DNA of 64,000 bases from Prochlorococcus sp. AG-402-M18. Its GTDB lineage: Bacteria > Cyanobacteriota > Cyanobacteriia > PCC-6307 > Cyanobiaceae. Below are positions 39,633 through 48,184 of the stretch, piece by piece. A program made the translations under genes and the position numbers. The number at the start of each line of letters is the position of its first letter. Within the stretch, counting starts at the first letter, position 1. The DNA is taken from the NCBI GenBank assembly GCA_003216595.1, contig QCIQ01000003.1:62001-126000 (forward strand), in the 5' to 3' direction. The notes beneath the pieces are model-generated. The model had not been told where the DNA came from. It saw only the letters and a list, made by a program, of their open reading frames with translations, and made no database searches.

Positions 39633-40331
39633 CTATAACTTCCACCTCAAATAATTAATTGAACTTAGTTTTTCTTGAACTTCCTGAGGGCTGCCAGAAG
39701 CCAAAATAATTTTATCTAAAGCAACAACCTTGTCATAGGCATTTAAAGATGTTCCCCAGTCATGACTACTAACAAAAACCGTGAATCCCGAATCGGCTAG
39801 CTGACGAATGATTAAGAGGAAATCTTCTTTAGCGGGAGGATCAAAAGCGGAGCAAGGTTCATCAAGAAGAAAAATTTTGGCTGGATTCATTAATGTTTTG
39901 GCAAGTAGTGCTCTTTGTTGTTGTCCACCAGACAAAGCATCCAGTCTCCTTTTTGCTAAATGAGATATTCCAACACGTTGAAGGGCAGCTTCTAATTCAC
40001 AACAAGTCGATTTGGAATGATTTACTCGACCTAAAGAGACTAATCCTTCAACAGTAATTGGAAAATTCCAATTCAGCTTTCCCCTCTGAGGCATTAAAGC
40101 CACTTGAGATCGATTATTTCTCAATGGTTTTCCGTCAACAGTAATTTCTCCTTGATCCGGAGTGCTACTCCCTTGCAGCAAGCTTAATAATGTAGACTTA
40201 CCAGCGCCATTCGGACCAACAAGAGCAGTCAAAGTACCTTGCTCAAGCTTTAGAGAAACCTTGCTTAAAGCAGGTTTGATATTACTCGAATAGGAATATG
40301 TCACATTTTCAGCAATCAAACTAGACATCAA
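39633..40331 (-). CDS. znuC: zinc ABC transporter ATP-binding protein
   Basis: ALVGPNGAGKSTLLSLLQG, LSGGQQQRALLAKTLM, IFLLDEPCSAFD. Confidence 0.9.
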   Translation of the reverse strand: MMSSLIAENVTYSYSSNIKPALSKVSLKLEQGTLTALVGPNGAGKSTLLSLLQGSSTPDQGEITVDGKPLRNNRSQVALMPQRGKLNWNFPITVEGLVSLGRVNHSKSTCCELEAALQRVGISHLAKRRLDALSGGQQQRALLAKTLMNPAKIFLLDEPCSAFDPPAKEDFLLIIRQLADSGFTVFVSSHDWGTSLNAYDKVVALDKIILASGSPQEVQEKLSSINYLRWKL

Positions 40332-40378
40332 TTAGAGGATTTGCTGACAAGAAACATAATATACTTGCCAAGACCAAA

Positions 40379-40393
40379 TGAAAATGATTATCG
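40379..40393. promoter_or_regulatory. putative Zur box between znuC and znuA
   Basis: TGAAAATGATTATCG closely matches cyanobacterial Zur consensus TGATAATNATTATCA (two mismatches), in the divergent znuC/znuA intergenic region. Confidence 0.65.
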
Positions 40394-40417
40394 TTTTAGA
40401 TACGCTTAATATTTTTG

Positions 40418-41944
40418 ATGTCGAATTTTTCTAATCAGTCCAAAAAGGCTAAACCCATAATCAATAAAACAGTTCTCAAAAGTTCTCTTGTTGCTGGAGC
40501 ATTTTTATTTTCTGGAATTAATCAGAGTGCACAGGCAAATTCAAAACCAATTGTTGCCGTAGAGCCATTAGTCTGCGATGTCGTTTCTGCGATTGCACCA
40601 CCTTCAACACCTGTAACCTGCTTAATTGATAGAAAACAAGATGTTCATGATGTCAAAATCACTCCGAGGCAAGCTCAAACACTAAAAAGTGCAAACCAAG
40701 TATTTACTCTTGGTTCAGAGATGACCCCTGCAATGAAAAAATGGTTAGATAATCCTTTAACTGTTGTTGTAGGCGTAAGTGCAATAGAAATAGACGATCA
40801 TCATGACGATCACGATGATCATTCAGCTGCTAAGGATGATGACCACGATGATCATGACGATCATTCAGCTGCTAAGCATGACGATCATGACGACCACGAT
40901 GATCATGGCGATGCCCATGGAGAGGGAGCTTTTGAATGGGCTGGTGTTTTTGATCTTTCAGCAGGAACATACAAATGGTCTTTTGCCAAAGTCGATGGAG
41001 ACTATGCTGATCCTGCAATGAAAATGGTTATTCTCAACTCTGGTGATATTGAAGCATCAGAAAAGCTTGCTAAAGAATTATTAGGGTCTCAGAATTCAGA
41101 AACTAAACGCAATAATGACAAACTTGTTGCGCAGGAAAAAGCATATTTTCTCTCATTTAATCAGAAGAAAGACATCACAACATTTACTGTAGAAATCAAA
41201 AAAGCTGGTAAATATGCATTCTTTACTGAGCATATGCCTTTTGAATTTGAAGCCGACGAACATTTCTTTAAGGATATTTCAGGCGACGATGTTGAACCTA
41301 TTGCTCAAGTCCCAGATGAAGGCGATCACCATCATCACCATGACCATGGTGGGCTAGATCCTCATATCTGGCATGACCCTCATAACATCATCAAGATGGG
41401 AAATGTCATTTCTAAAAATATCAATAAGAAAATTTCCTTCTTTGACAGAGAAACAAAAAAAGTTTTAAAAGAGAGGACTCAAGCAGTTAATTCTATTTTG
41501 GAAGATCTCGATTTATGGACTCAAAAACAAGTTGCCACAATCCCTACTTATCGAAGGACAATCGTTTCTAAGCACAAAGCGATGGAATATTACGGAGATG
41601 CATTTGGCTTGAAGACTTTGAGTCTATTAGATTACGTTGGTGATTCTTCCAGCCTTAGACCAGAGACTATTTCAACGGTAATAGCTGAGCTGAAAGAAGA
41701 AAACGTGAAAGTATTATTCGCTGAGCAAAAGCCTCCTTCCAAGCTATTGAAAAACCTGAGCAGACAAACTTCCACCCCTATTGCAAGAAATCAGATCTTT
41801 GTTGATGGTCTAATGCTAGAAGGGAATACTGTTTCAGTAGCAGTACACAACACATGTACAATTGTTGATTCGCTTGGTGGAGAATGTGACGAGAAAGAGG
41901 GTGATGAACTTGAGAGTAAATGGAATGATTTAAGTAACCCTTAA
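40418..41944 (+). CDS. znuA: zinc ABC transporter substrate-binding protein with His/Asp-rich repeats and an inserted extra domain
   Basis: Signal peptide; VAVEPLVCDVVSAIAPPSTPVTCLIDRKQDVHDVKITPRQAQTL; HHHHHDHGGLDPHIWHDPHN; SLRPETISTVIAELKEENVKVLFAEQ. Confidence 0.9.
   Translation: MSNFSNQSKKAKPIINKTVLKSSLVAGAFLFSGINQSAQANSKPIVAVEPLVCDVVSAIAPPSTPVTCLIDRKQDVHDVKITPRQAQTLKSANQVFTLGSEMTPAMKKWLDNPLTVVVGVSAIEIDDHHDDHDDHSAAKDDDHDDHDDHSAAKHDDHDDHDDHGDAHGEGAFEWAGVFDLSAGTYKWSFAKVDGDYADPAMKMVILNSGDIEASEKLAKELLGSQNSETKRNNDKLVAQEKAYFLSFNQKKDITTFTVEIKKAGKYAFFTEHMPFEFEADEHFFKDISGDDVEPIAQVPDEGDHHHHHDHGGLDPHIWHDPHNIIKMGNVISKNINKKISFFDRETKKVLKERTQAVNSILEDLDLWTQKQVATIPTYRRTIVSKHKAMEYYGDAFGLKTLSLLDYVGDSSSLRPETISTVIAELKEENVKVLFAEQKPPSKLLKNLSRQTSTPIARNQIFVDGLMLEGNTVSVAVHNTCTIVDSLGGECDEKEGDELESKWNDLSNP
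40791..40925. repeat. tandem repeats encoding (HDDHDDHSAAK)n metal-binding loop in ZnuA
   Basis: Protein HDDHDDHSAAKDDDHDDHDDHSAAKHDDHDDHDDHGDAHGEG; near-identical gatcattcagctgctaag units. Confidence 0.8.
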
Positions 41945-41956
41945 CTTTTACAAATA

Positions 41957-41993
41957 CAATCCTGTCTACATTGATAAAATGCAGACAGGATTG
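41957..41993. other. strong intercistronic stem-loop downstream of znuA
   Basis: CAATCCTGTCT...AGACAGGATTG, 11-bp perfect stem, plus inner CATT/AATG; no T-tract follows. Confidence 0.75.
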
Positions 41994-42001
41994 CAACAAA
42001 A

Positions 42002-42319
42002 ATGTTTCCAACTAAAGGGTTTAACGCCTATAGACAACACTGGGAAGATCAGGCAAGTTTTATGGATAAAGCCCCATGGGATAGAGATAAAATCTTAAAA
42101 CTTACTATCTCAACTGACTTCGATGACAATTTAAAAGAACTTCAATTTTCAAATCATTCGCTGAAGAAAGAAAATGGAAAAAATACAGTAAGATTAAAAG
42201 TTCCTTACAATTATTTTGAGCTAGATGATTTTGAATCAAAGTCACTAGACTTATTGGGAATACAAGAGACTTGGCTAACTGATATTTCTCTTGACAACTC
42301 ACATTGTTCACATTTTTAG
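42002..42319 (+). CDS. hypothetical protein in operon with COG0523 GTPase
   Basis: 105-aa ORF ending 9 nt before the next CDS; no recognised family. Confidence 0.6.
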   Translation: MFPTKGFNAYRQHWEDQASFMDKAPWDRDKILKLTISTDFDDNLKELQFSNHSLKKENGKNTVRLKVPYNYFELDDFESKSLDLLGIQETWLTDISLDNSHCSHF

Positions 42320-42328
42320 TTAAAGGAA

Positions 42329-43711
42329 ATGAGCATTAAGGGAAAAGTACCGGTAACCATATTGACTGGTTTCCTAGGATCTGGCAAAACGACTCTACTT
42401 AATCGAATCCTGAGCGAAGAACATGGTAAAAAAATAGCTGTTATTGAAAATGAATATGGTGAAGTTGGTATTGATCAAGGATTAGTAATCAATGCTGACG
42501 AAGAGGTCTTCGAGATGTCCAATGGTTGCATCTGCTGCACCGTACGTGGAGATTTAATTCGTGTACTAGGAAACCTCATGAAGAGGCGAGACAAATTTGA
42601 CTATGTATTAGTTGAAACTACTGGTCTCGCTGATCCTGGTCCTGTCGCTCAGACATTCTTTATGGACGATGAAATCCGTGAGGAGTTTTCACTTGATGGA
42701 ATAGTCACACTTGTTGATGCCGCCCATATAGAGCAACAACTTGGTCGAAGTGATGAGAGTTCGGAGCAAGTTGCCTTTGCTGACGTCCTTGTCCTAAATA
42801 AAACCGATCTAGTTTCAGATGAATCACTCGACAACTTAGAATCACGGCTACGCGACATGAATCGTATGGCTCGTGTCATACGCAGTAAACAAGCAGACGT
42901 CTCAATTGATAATGTGCTTAATCTAAGTGCTTTTGATCTAGATCAAGTACTTCAGCGTCGTCCAACTTTTCTTGAACCAGAATACCCATTTGAGTGGACA
43001 GGTGTTTTTTCACTTGAAAAAGGTCGCTATGAACTTACGCTCGAAGAAGGTCCAGACCCCACAATGTCTCTTGTCCTGTTATTAAACCAAGGCAAGGATG
43101 AGACATCACTCAACTCAGGGGCTGAATCATGCGTAAGACTATATGCCGAACAAGAACAACTTATGAATCCAGGGGATATGGTTCCAGTCGGCAAACATGT
43201 GAGCCTTCAACTGCAATCCGAAGGGAGTAAGTCCTTCTTCATAGATGTTGATAAGGCAAGGGATATAGGTCTATTCACTCAACATACAGCCGAAGAATTT
43301 AATATGAAATTAACGAAAGTAAATACTCCTTCTACAGACGAGATAGATAATGATCAGAACATCTCTACAATTTCTCCAATAGCTGAGAGGGTCTGGGTGG
43401 CCGAACACGAACACGACGATGAAGTTGGTTCATTCGCTATCGAGAGAGTAGGCAATGTCGATCCAGAAAAACTAAATAAATGGTTAAGTCGACTCCTGTC
43501 AGAAAAAGGTGTGGATATATTTCGTACGAAGGGATTCATTAGTTATGCGGGAGAGTCTAAGCGAATAGTTTTTCAAGGAGTACACATGCTCTTCACCGCA
43601 CAACCTGATAAAGAATGGGGCAATGAACCTCGCCGTAACCAACTCGTCTTTATCGGTAGAAATCTTGATGAAGCAGAAATGAGTAGGGAGTTTAACAAAT
43701 GTCTGGTATAG
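42329..43711 (+). CDS. COG0523-family (CobW/ZNG1-like) GTPase metallochaperone with inserted extra domain
   Basis: VTILTGFLGSGKTTLLNRIL; EMSNGCICCTVRGDL (CxCC); VLNKTDLV; C-terminal CobW_C-like region; HEHDDE. Confidence 0.9.
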   Translation: MSIKGKVPVTILTGFLGSGKTTLLNRILSEEHGKKIAVIENEYGEVGIDQGLVINADEEVFEMSNGCICCTVRGDLIRVLGNLMKRRDKFDYVLVETTGLADPGPVAQTFFMDDEIREEFSLDGIVTLVDAAHIEQQLGRSDESSEQVAFADVLVLNKTDLVSDESLDNLESRLRDMNRMARVIRSKQADVSIDNVLNLSAFDLDQVLQRRPTFLEPEYPFEWTGVFSLEKGRYELTLEEGPDPTMSLVLLLNQGKDETSLNSGAESCVRLYAEQEQLMNPGDMVPVGKHVSLQLQSEGSKSFFIDVDKARDIGLFTQHTAEEFNMKLTKVNTPSTDEIDNDQNISTISPIAERVWVAEHEHDDEVGSFAIERVGNVDPEKLNKWLSRLLSEKGVDIFRTKGFISYAGESKRIVFQGVHMLFTAQPDKEWGNEPRRNQLVFIGRNLDEAEMSREFNKCLV

Positions 43712-44772
43712 AAGCATTTAGTCCCAAGGGAATGCTTCATGAAGGTTGGTCTACTCAAGTTGACGACTACGCGATTGTCTGCGGTTGGGCACTACAAGGT
43801 AAAACTTTTTTAGTAGGTGATGTCGCTGGTGGGCTTTACGCATTTGAGGGGAAAGATGGAAAGCTCATTTGGAAAGTAAAAGACATACATGAAGGTGGCT
43901 TACTAGCAATGTCTATTCATCCAGATGGAAATACTTTTGCAACTGCTGGCCAAGATGGACATGTGTATATATGGGAAAGCCAAGAGGGTAAATCAACTAA
44001 AAATTTGGAACTTGGGAAAGGATGGGTTGAGCACATCGAGTGGTCCCCAGATGGAAGATTTTTAGCAGTAGTTTTTACCAAGTATGTCTATGTTTTTGAT
44101 GAAAAAGGTAAAGAACACTGGAGGTCAGAGGAACATCCCAGTACTGTCAGCGCGATTGCATGGTCTGATTCAAATGAATTAGCAACAGCATGTTATGGCC
44201 AGGTAACTTTTTTTGATGTAGTTAGCGACAAGGTAAATCAAAAGTTGGAATGGCGAGGTTCACTGGTATCTATGGTGCTTAGTCCAGATGGAGACATAGT
44301 GGCATGCGGTAGTCAGGATAATTCTGTTCATTTCTGGCGTCGTTCAACTAATGAAGATTCAGAGATGACAGGTTATCCAGGTAAACCAAGCCACCTGGCT
44401 TTTGATCAAACTGGCACAGTTCTTGCTACCGGAGGTAGTGATCGAGTGACAGTTTGGAGCTTTCATGGCGATGGCCCTGAGGGCACTGTGCCAGGCGAGT
44501 TAATGCTTCATACGGAACCAATTTCTTGCCTTGCCTTCTCAAATGGTGGGATGCTTTTAGCTTCTGGTGCTAGAGATGGTTCGGTTTTTTCTTGGTTTCT
44601 CCAAAAAGATGGACAGGGTGATCCGATTGGTGGAGCTTTTTCAGGTGATCTTGTAAGCCAAATCGCTTGGCATCCTGATGACAGTGCCTTGGCTGCAATA
44701 AATGCAAACGGAGGAATTACGGTTTGGAAGTTCAAGTTTCGGACATCAACAGCACCTAAAGGATTCGAATAA
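43699..44772 (+). CDS. WD40 beta-propeller protein
   Basis: Repeats LAMSIHPDGNTFATAGQDGHVYIWES, SMVLSPDGDIVACGSQDNSVHFWRR, CLAFSNGGMLLASGARDGSVFSWF; overlaps GTPase gene by 13 nt. Confidence 0.88.
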   Translation: MSGIEAFSPKGMLHEGWSTQVDDYAIVCGWALQGKTFLVGDVAGGLYAFEGKDGKLIWKVKDIHEGGLLAMSIHPDGNTFATAGQDGHVYIWESQEGKSTKNLELGKGWVEHIEWSPDGRFLAVVFTKYVYVFDEKGKEHWRSEEHPSTVSAIAWSDSNELATACYGQVTFFDVVSDKVNQKLEWRGSLVSMVLSPDGDIVACGSQDNSVHFWRRSTNEDSEMTGYPGKPSHLAFDQTGTVLATGGSDRVTVWSFHGDGPEGTVPGELMLHTEPISCLAFSNGGMLLASGARDGSVFSWFLQKDGQGDPIGGAFSGDLVSQIAWHPDDSALAAINANGGITVWKFKFRTSTAPKGFE

Positions 44773-44918
44773 AATCAAAAGCTCTTACTTCCAATAGTCA
44801 ACAGAGAACTGCTTGATTGTTGTTGACTAGAAAATTAAAAATTCAACAAGAGGAGTTTTTACTGATGTATAAACATTCCACATAACTTATATATGGTTAT
44901 ATCCCACCAGAGGACTCA

Positions 44919-45062
44919 ATGAAAAAAACAATTCTTTGGCTTCAAGAATTACTCATTTCAATGGGAAATGCTCTATTTCATCCTTATAAAGAGAACTCAC
45001 CTCCAAGTTTTGAGGCGCAGCCTTTCAAAGATGACCCTTATAAGAACCGAGGAATTGCATAG
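44919..45062 (+). CDS. small hypothetical protein (not in ORF track)
   Basis: MKKTILWLQELLISMGNALFHPYKENSPPSFEAQPFKDDPYKNRGIA*; followed by a terminator. Confidence 0.55.
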   Translation: MKKTILWLQELLISMGNALFHPYKENSPPSFEAQPFKDDPYKNRGIA

Positions 45063-45090
45063 GTTAAGGTCAAAATTGTTTAAAAATTTC

Positions 45091-45119
45091 AAAGAGGGGT
45101 TCAAGTGAGCCTCTTTTTT
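45091..45119 (+). terminator. Rho-independent terminator
   Basis: AAAGAGG ggttcaagtgag CCTCTTT TTT. Confidence 0.75.
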
Positions 45120-45190
45120 ATTATCTATTTACGAGAAGAAAAAGTAACGACCGAACCACAAAGAATTAGAGGATGTGCTTTAATAGTCCC

Positions 45191-45346
45191 ATGAATACAC
45201 AGATTAAGAAGAAGTTCAGCACTAGCAATTCTGGCGTTAACTTAAAAAAAACAGACAACAAACAACCTACTTGGCATTTTGAAGTAGAAGGTAGCGGTCA
45301 AAGAAAGAGATACTTAAGATCTCTTAAAGACAAAGCTGTAGCTTGA
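45191..45346 (+). CDS. small basic hypothetical protein (not in ORF track)
   Basis: MNTQIKKKFSTSNSGVNLKKTDNKQPTWHFEVEGSGQRKRYLRSLKDKAVA*. Confidence 0.45.
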   Translation: MNTQIKKKFSTSNSGVNLKKTDNKQPTWHFEVEGSGQRKRYLRSLKDKAVA

Positions 45347-45497
45347 TTTATAGCCTTTTAATTAAACAACTTCATCTAAATTAAACTTAACAGCTAGCCA
45401 ACCAAGAGAGGGCAAAAGACCAAGTGGGATTTTCGTTGAAATGGTACTTTCAAGTGATTTAGAGTTTCCAGAGATCAAAAAACCTTAAAAAAATTCT

Positions 45498-46127
45498 ATG
45501 AATTTAATAGCTAGTTATAGAAATAAAGGTTTTGAATCTGTCGCAGATGGCGTGATGTCATTTTTCGATCGTCGCACAGACTTACATCGCAATGGAATCG
45601 CCTTCAGTAATGGGGCAAATAATGATTCAGATCCTGCAAAAATTTCTACAGATATCAGCCTTGTAGCAATAGATCGAACTGATCCAGAATCATTTGCTTT
45701 GTCTGAAGTGATAATAAGAGGAGTCAATGCTGGTCTTCAAAAATACCTTGAAGAACGCCCACTTTTTAGCGAATGCGCTCCTGAAAAATCTCTCTTTGTT
45801 AATCCCATTTTCAATCTACAACGTTATGCTCCTGGGGAGGGGTTTAAGAAATGGCACTGTGACTGGACTATTAGCGAAGAAGCGACCGAACCAGTTCACA
45901 GAGTCTTAGCTTGGATTCTTTATTGCAATGATGTCGATTCAGGAGGAACAGAATTTCACTGGCAGGAATATCATGAGACAGCGGAACGAGGAAAACTAGT
46001 TATTTTTCCCGCTGGTCTTACACATATTCATAGAGGTCGAGTTAACAAGACTCATCCAAAAACAATTGCAACCGGATGGATCAATGCCGGTTCAAGAGAT
46101 TCATACATTTCTAGACTGGCTCGATAG
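45498..46127 (+). CDS. 2OG-Fe(II) oxygenase (prolyl-4-hydroxylase-like)
   Basis: LQRYAPGEGFKKWHCDW (HxD), DSGGTEFHWQEY, GKLVIFPAGLTHIHRGRV (distal H, R). Confidence 0.83.
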   Translation: MNLIASYRNKGFESVADGVMSFFDRRTDLHRNGIAFSNGANNDSDPAKISTDISLVAIDRTDPESFALSEVIIRGVNAGLQKYLEERPLFSECAPEKSLFVNPIFNLQRYAPGEGFKKWHCDWTISEEATEPVHRVLAWILYCNDVDSGGTEFHWQEYHETAERGKLVIFPAGLTHIHRGRVNKTHPKTIATGWINAGSRDSYISRLAR

Positions 46128-46344
46128 TTAGTTAGTTATTTTATTCATTTAAATAAGACCTCTCACTAGGAATATTCAATCTGTTTGCCCCTAATTCTTT
46201 AATGAATCACGGAGTTCAAATCTAGATTGATAATAATTTTTGAAGAAACATCAACAGATTGAGAATGTATTGTGTATTATCTACAGACGTTCAGCTCTAC
46301 GTGAGTCGCAGTTAGATTCAAGCCATGGAACGGGGACTTGAACA

Positions 46345-46500
46345 ATGGCATCTATTTTAATGGCTGAACTTACTTACAGAGGACTTAAGTACATTCAAAC
46401 TAAATCTGCTAAAGGCTCACAAGAGGTGCACTTGCATTATTGTGGTCATGAAATTATGAGCAAGCGAATCCATGAAGCTATGAAAGCTGAAATGGGTTGA
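46345..46500 (+). CDS. DUF4278-like small protein (not in ORF track)
   Basis: MASILMAELTYRGLKYIQTKSAKGSQEVHLHYCGHEIMSKRIHEAMKAEMG*; LTYRG start typical of DUF4278. Confidence 0.55.
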   Translation: MASILMAELTYRGLKYIQTKSAKGSQEVHLHYCGHEIMSKRIHEAMKAEMG

Positions 46501-46668
46501 AATTATTTCAAAAAAATTTATTTACTCTAGTTAAATATAATTTTCAATTATATATTCTTTACCATTTTATTTGTAAAATAAATAATAAAATATATCTGGA
46601 AATACTGAATCAATAACTACAGATTTAATTTAATTAGTGTCTTAAAGATATGCTCTTTCAAGTTCAAC

Positions 46669-46869
46669 ATGCAATACGAGCCAGGGACAATAGATTGCCA
46701 TGTCTTCTTAGACTGCAAAGAGCAAATAGAGAAAATGCTACTTAGATTATACAAAATAGAAAATACTGAGCATATTTGCGATCAACTTCAATCTATTTAT
46801 CAACAAATAGAAGGTATGCACGAGTTAAAAAAAATTAAACGAAAAAAGATTATTTCTAGTCAAGCCTAA
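46669..46869 (+). CDS. hypothetical protein
   Basis: 66-aa ORF with low-complexity charged C-terminus; no recognised family. Confidence 0.4.
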   Translation: MQYEPGTIDCHVFLDCKEQIEKMLLRLYKIENTEHICDQLQSIYQQIEGMHELKKIKRKKIISSQA

Positions 46870-46996
46870 AGCAAATAAAATCAAAACTTACTCTAATTAT
46901 TGATAGATTTTTATTTTTGTATCAATTAAGTCTTAACTTATTCAATTAAATTATCTATAACTGTTTTATCAGAAAACCCGTTCCAAAGTTTTCTGT

Positions 46997-47035
46997 AGGG
47001 AGGTCAGCACTACTGGGAAGGGTTTTGACCTCCCT
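46997..47035. other. GC-rich inverted repeat / stem-loop in AT-rich intergenic DNA
   Basis: AGGGAGGTCA - 19 nt - TGACCTCCCT, 10-bp perfect stem. Confidence 0.7.
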
Positions 47036-47069
47036 TCCTAATATAAAAGAAAAGAAAAAAATAAATTTA

Positions 47070-47276
47070 TTAATTAAATCCTAGTTTCAAAGTGCCCCAA
47101 AGATCAAATGCTCCAAATAAAAAAGCTATTAGAACCAAGTCCCATGCTTTCTGCTTAATAGCCCAAGGAGCAAAAAAGACCTCACCGATCCCATGAAGAG
47201 CTGCTCCAACTCCTAGGTGATCTAAAACCAAAAGGCCATGAGATAATAGAAACAATCCGCTAGCAAAGTATCTCAA
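47070..47276 (-). CDS. hypothetical small membrane protein
   Basis: MRYFASGLFLLSHGLLVLDHLGVGAALHGIGEVFFAPWAIKQKAWDLVLIAFLFGAFDLWG; hydrophobic. Confidence 0.6.
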   Translation of the reverse strand: MRYFASGLFLLSHGLLVLDHLGVGAALHGIGEVFFAPWAIKQKAWDLVLIAFLFGAFDLWGTLKLGFN

Positions 47277-47630
47277 AAATGTATCGTAAGTTATAAGTTT
47301 AATTTTTTTTTATGTTCGAAAAAGTTATAGCTGTTGCTGGTATTGATTTAAAGGTTTTAATCATTGCATCAACCAAAAGTTTTTTATTTTTGATACTTGA
47401 TTTAGTCATAACCTAATCGCTTTAATATGACTAATTTATTAATAATTTTTATGCACTTATGTAGCATTAATTGCTTTGTCAGCTAAACAAAATAAAGAAT
47501 ATTTATCGCCTTTTAGTATAATTAAATACTGTTCCTCTAGTCTACAAGATAATTAATCCTCTAAAAGTGAATTAATTAATACAGTTAGATATATTTATTC
47601 AAGTAATCTTTGGTACAAATAAAATTTTTA

Positions 47631-48140
47631 ATGAAACTCAATTTTGTACCGGTTAATATTTTTCGAGAGACTCCTGAAGTAACTTTTTTAGATGCCAGTG
47701 TTGAAAGTTCAAATGGTAGTGATGTTGTTATTCATAGAGGAGGAGCAACTTCACCTCCTGATTTAAATGGCTTTGAGCAATATTATGTACACCATCATCA
47801 AACAGATAATAATCTTGTACTTGAGGGAGATAGAACTTTTACACTATTAAATCCCATTTGGGATGAACCTCATCACATAATTTATCTCCATAGATTCATG
47901 GGTGCACTTCAAATACCTATCGGTACATTTCATAGATCAATATCTGGAAAAGATGGCAGTATTGTTATCAATCAGGCAATTAGAGATAAACAATTTGAAG
48001 CAAATGCAGAATTTAATCCTATAAGTATTGAAAATAGAATTGATCTACAACAAGCAAAATCTACAGAGCCTATTATCTGGTTATGGAAAGACGGAAAAAT
48101 TAAGCGAATAAAAGATTCTCTATTTTTAAAAGTAGCTTAA
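47631..48140 (+). CDS. hypothetical protein, cupin-like fold possible
   Basis: ORF 47610..48140, likely ATG 47631; GFEQYYVHHHQTDNNLVLEGDRTFTLL...HHIIYLHRFMGALQIPIGTFHRSISG. Confidence 0.55.
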   Translation: MKLNFVPVNIFRETPEVTFLDASVESSNGSDVVIHRGGATSPPDLNGFEQYYVHHHQTDNNLVLEGDRTFTLLNPIWDEPHHIIYLHRFMGALQIPIGTFHRSISGKDGSIVINQAIRDKQFEANAEFNPISIENRIDLQQAKSTEPIIWLWKDGKIKRIKDSLFLKVA

Positions 48141-48184
48141 TCAAAAAGGTTCTAATAAAACCAAATTAATTTAATATATAGTAT

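Noticed and set aside
40803-41021. 72-aa ORF rich in Met/Thr/Ile inside znuA
   Set aside because: Alternative frame of the His/Asp repeat; no start context
46227-46241. TGATAATAATTTTTG as a second Zur box
   Set aside because: Only the left half matches consensus; position after the oxygenase gene gives no support
47311-47413. 34-aa ORF MFEKVIAVAGIDLKVLIIASTKSFLFLILDLVIT
   Set aside because: Too short, no motif, no conserved context visible
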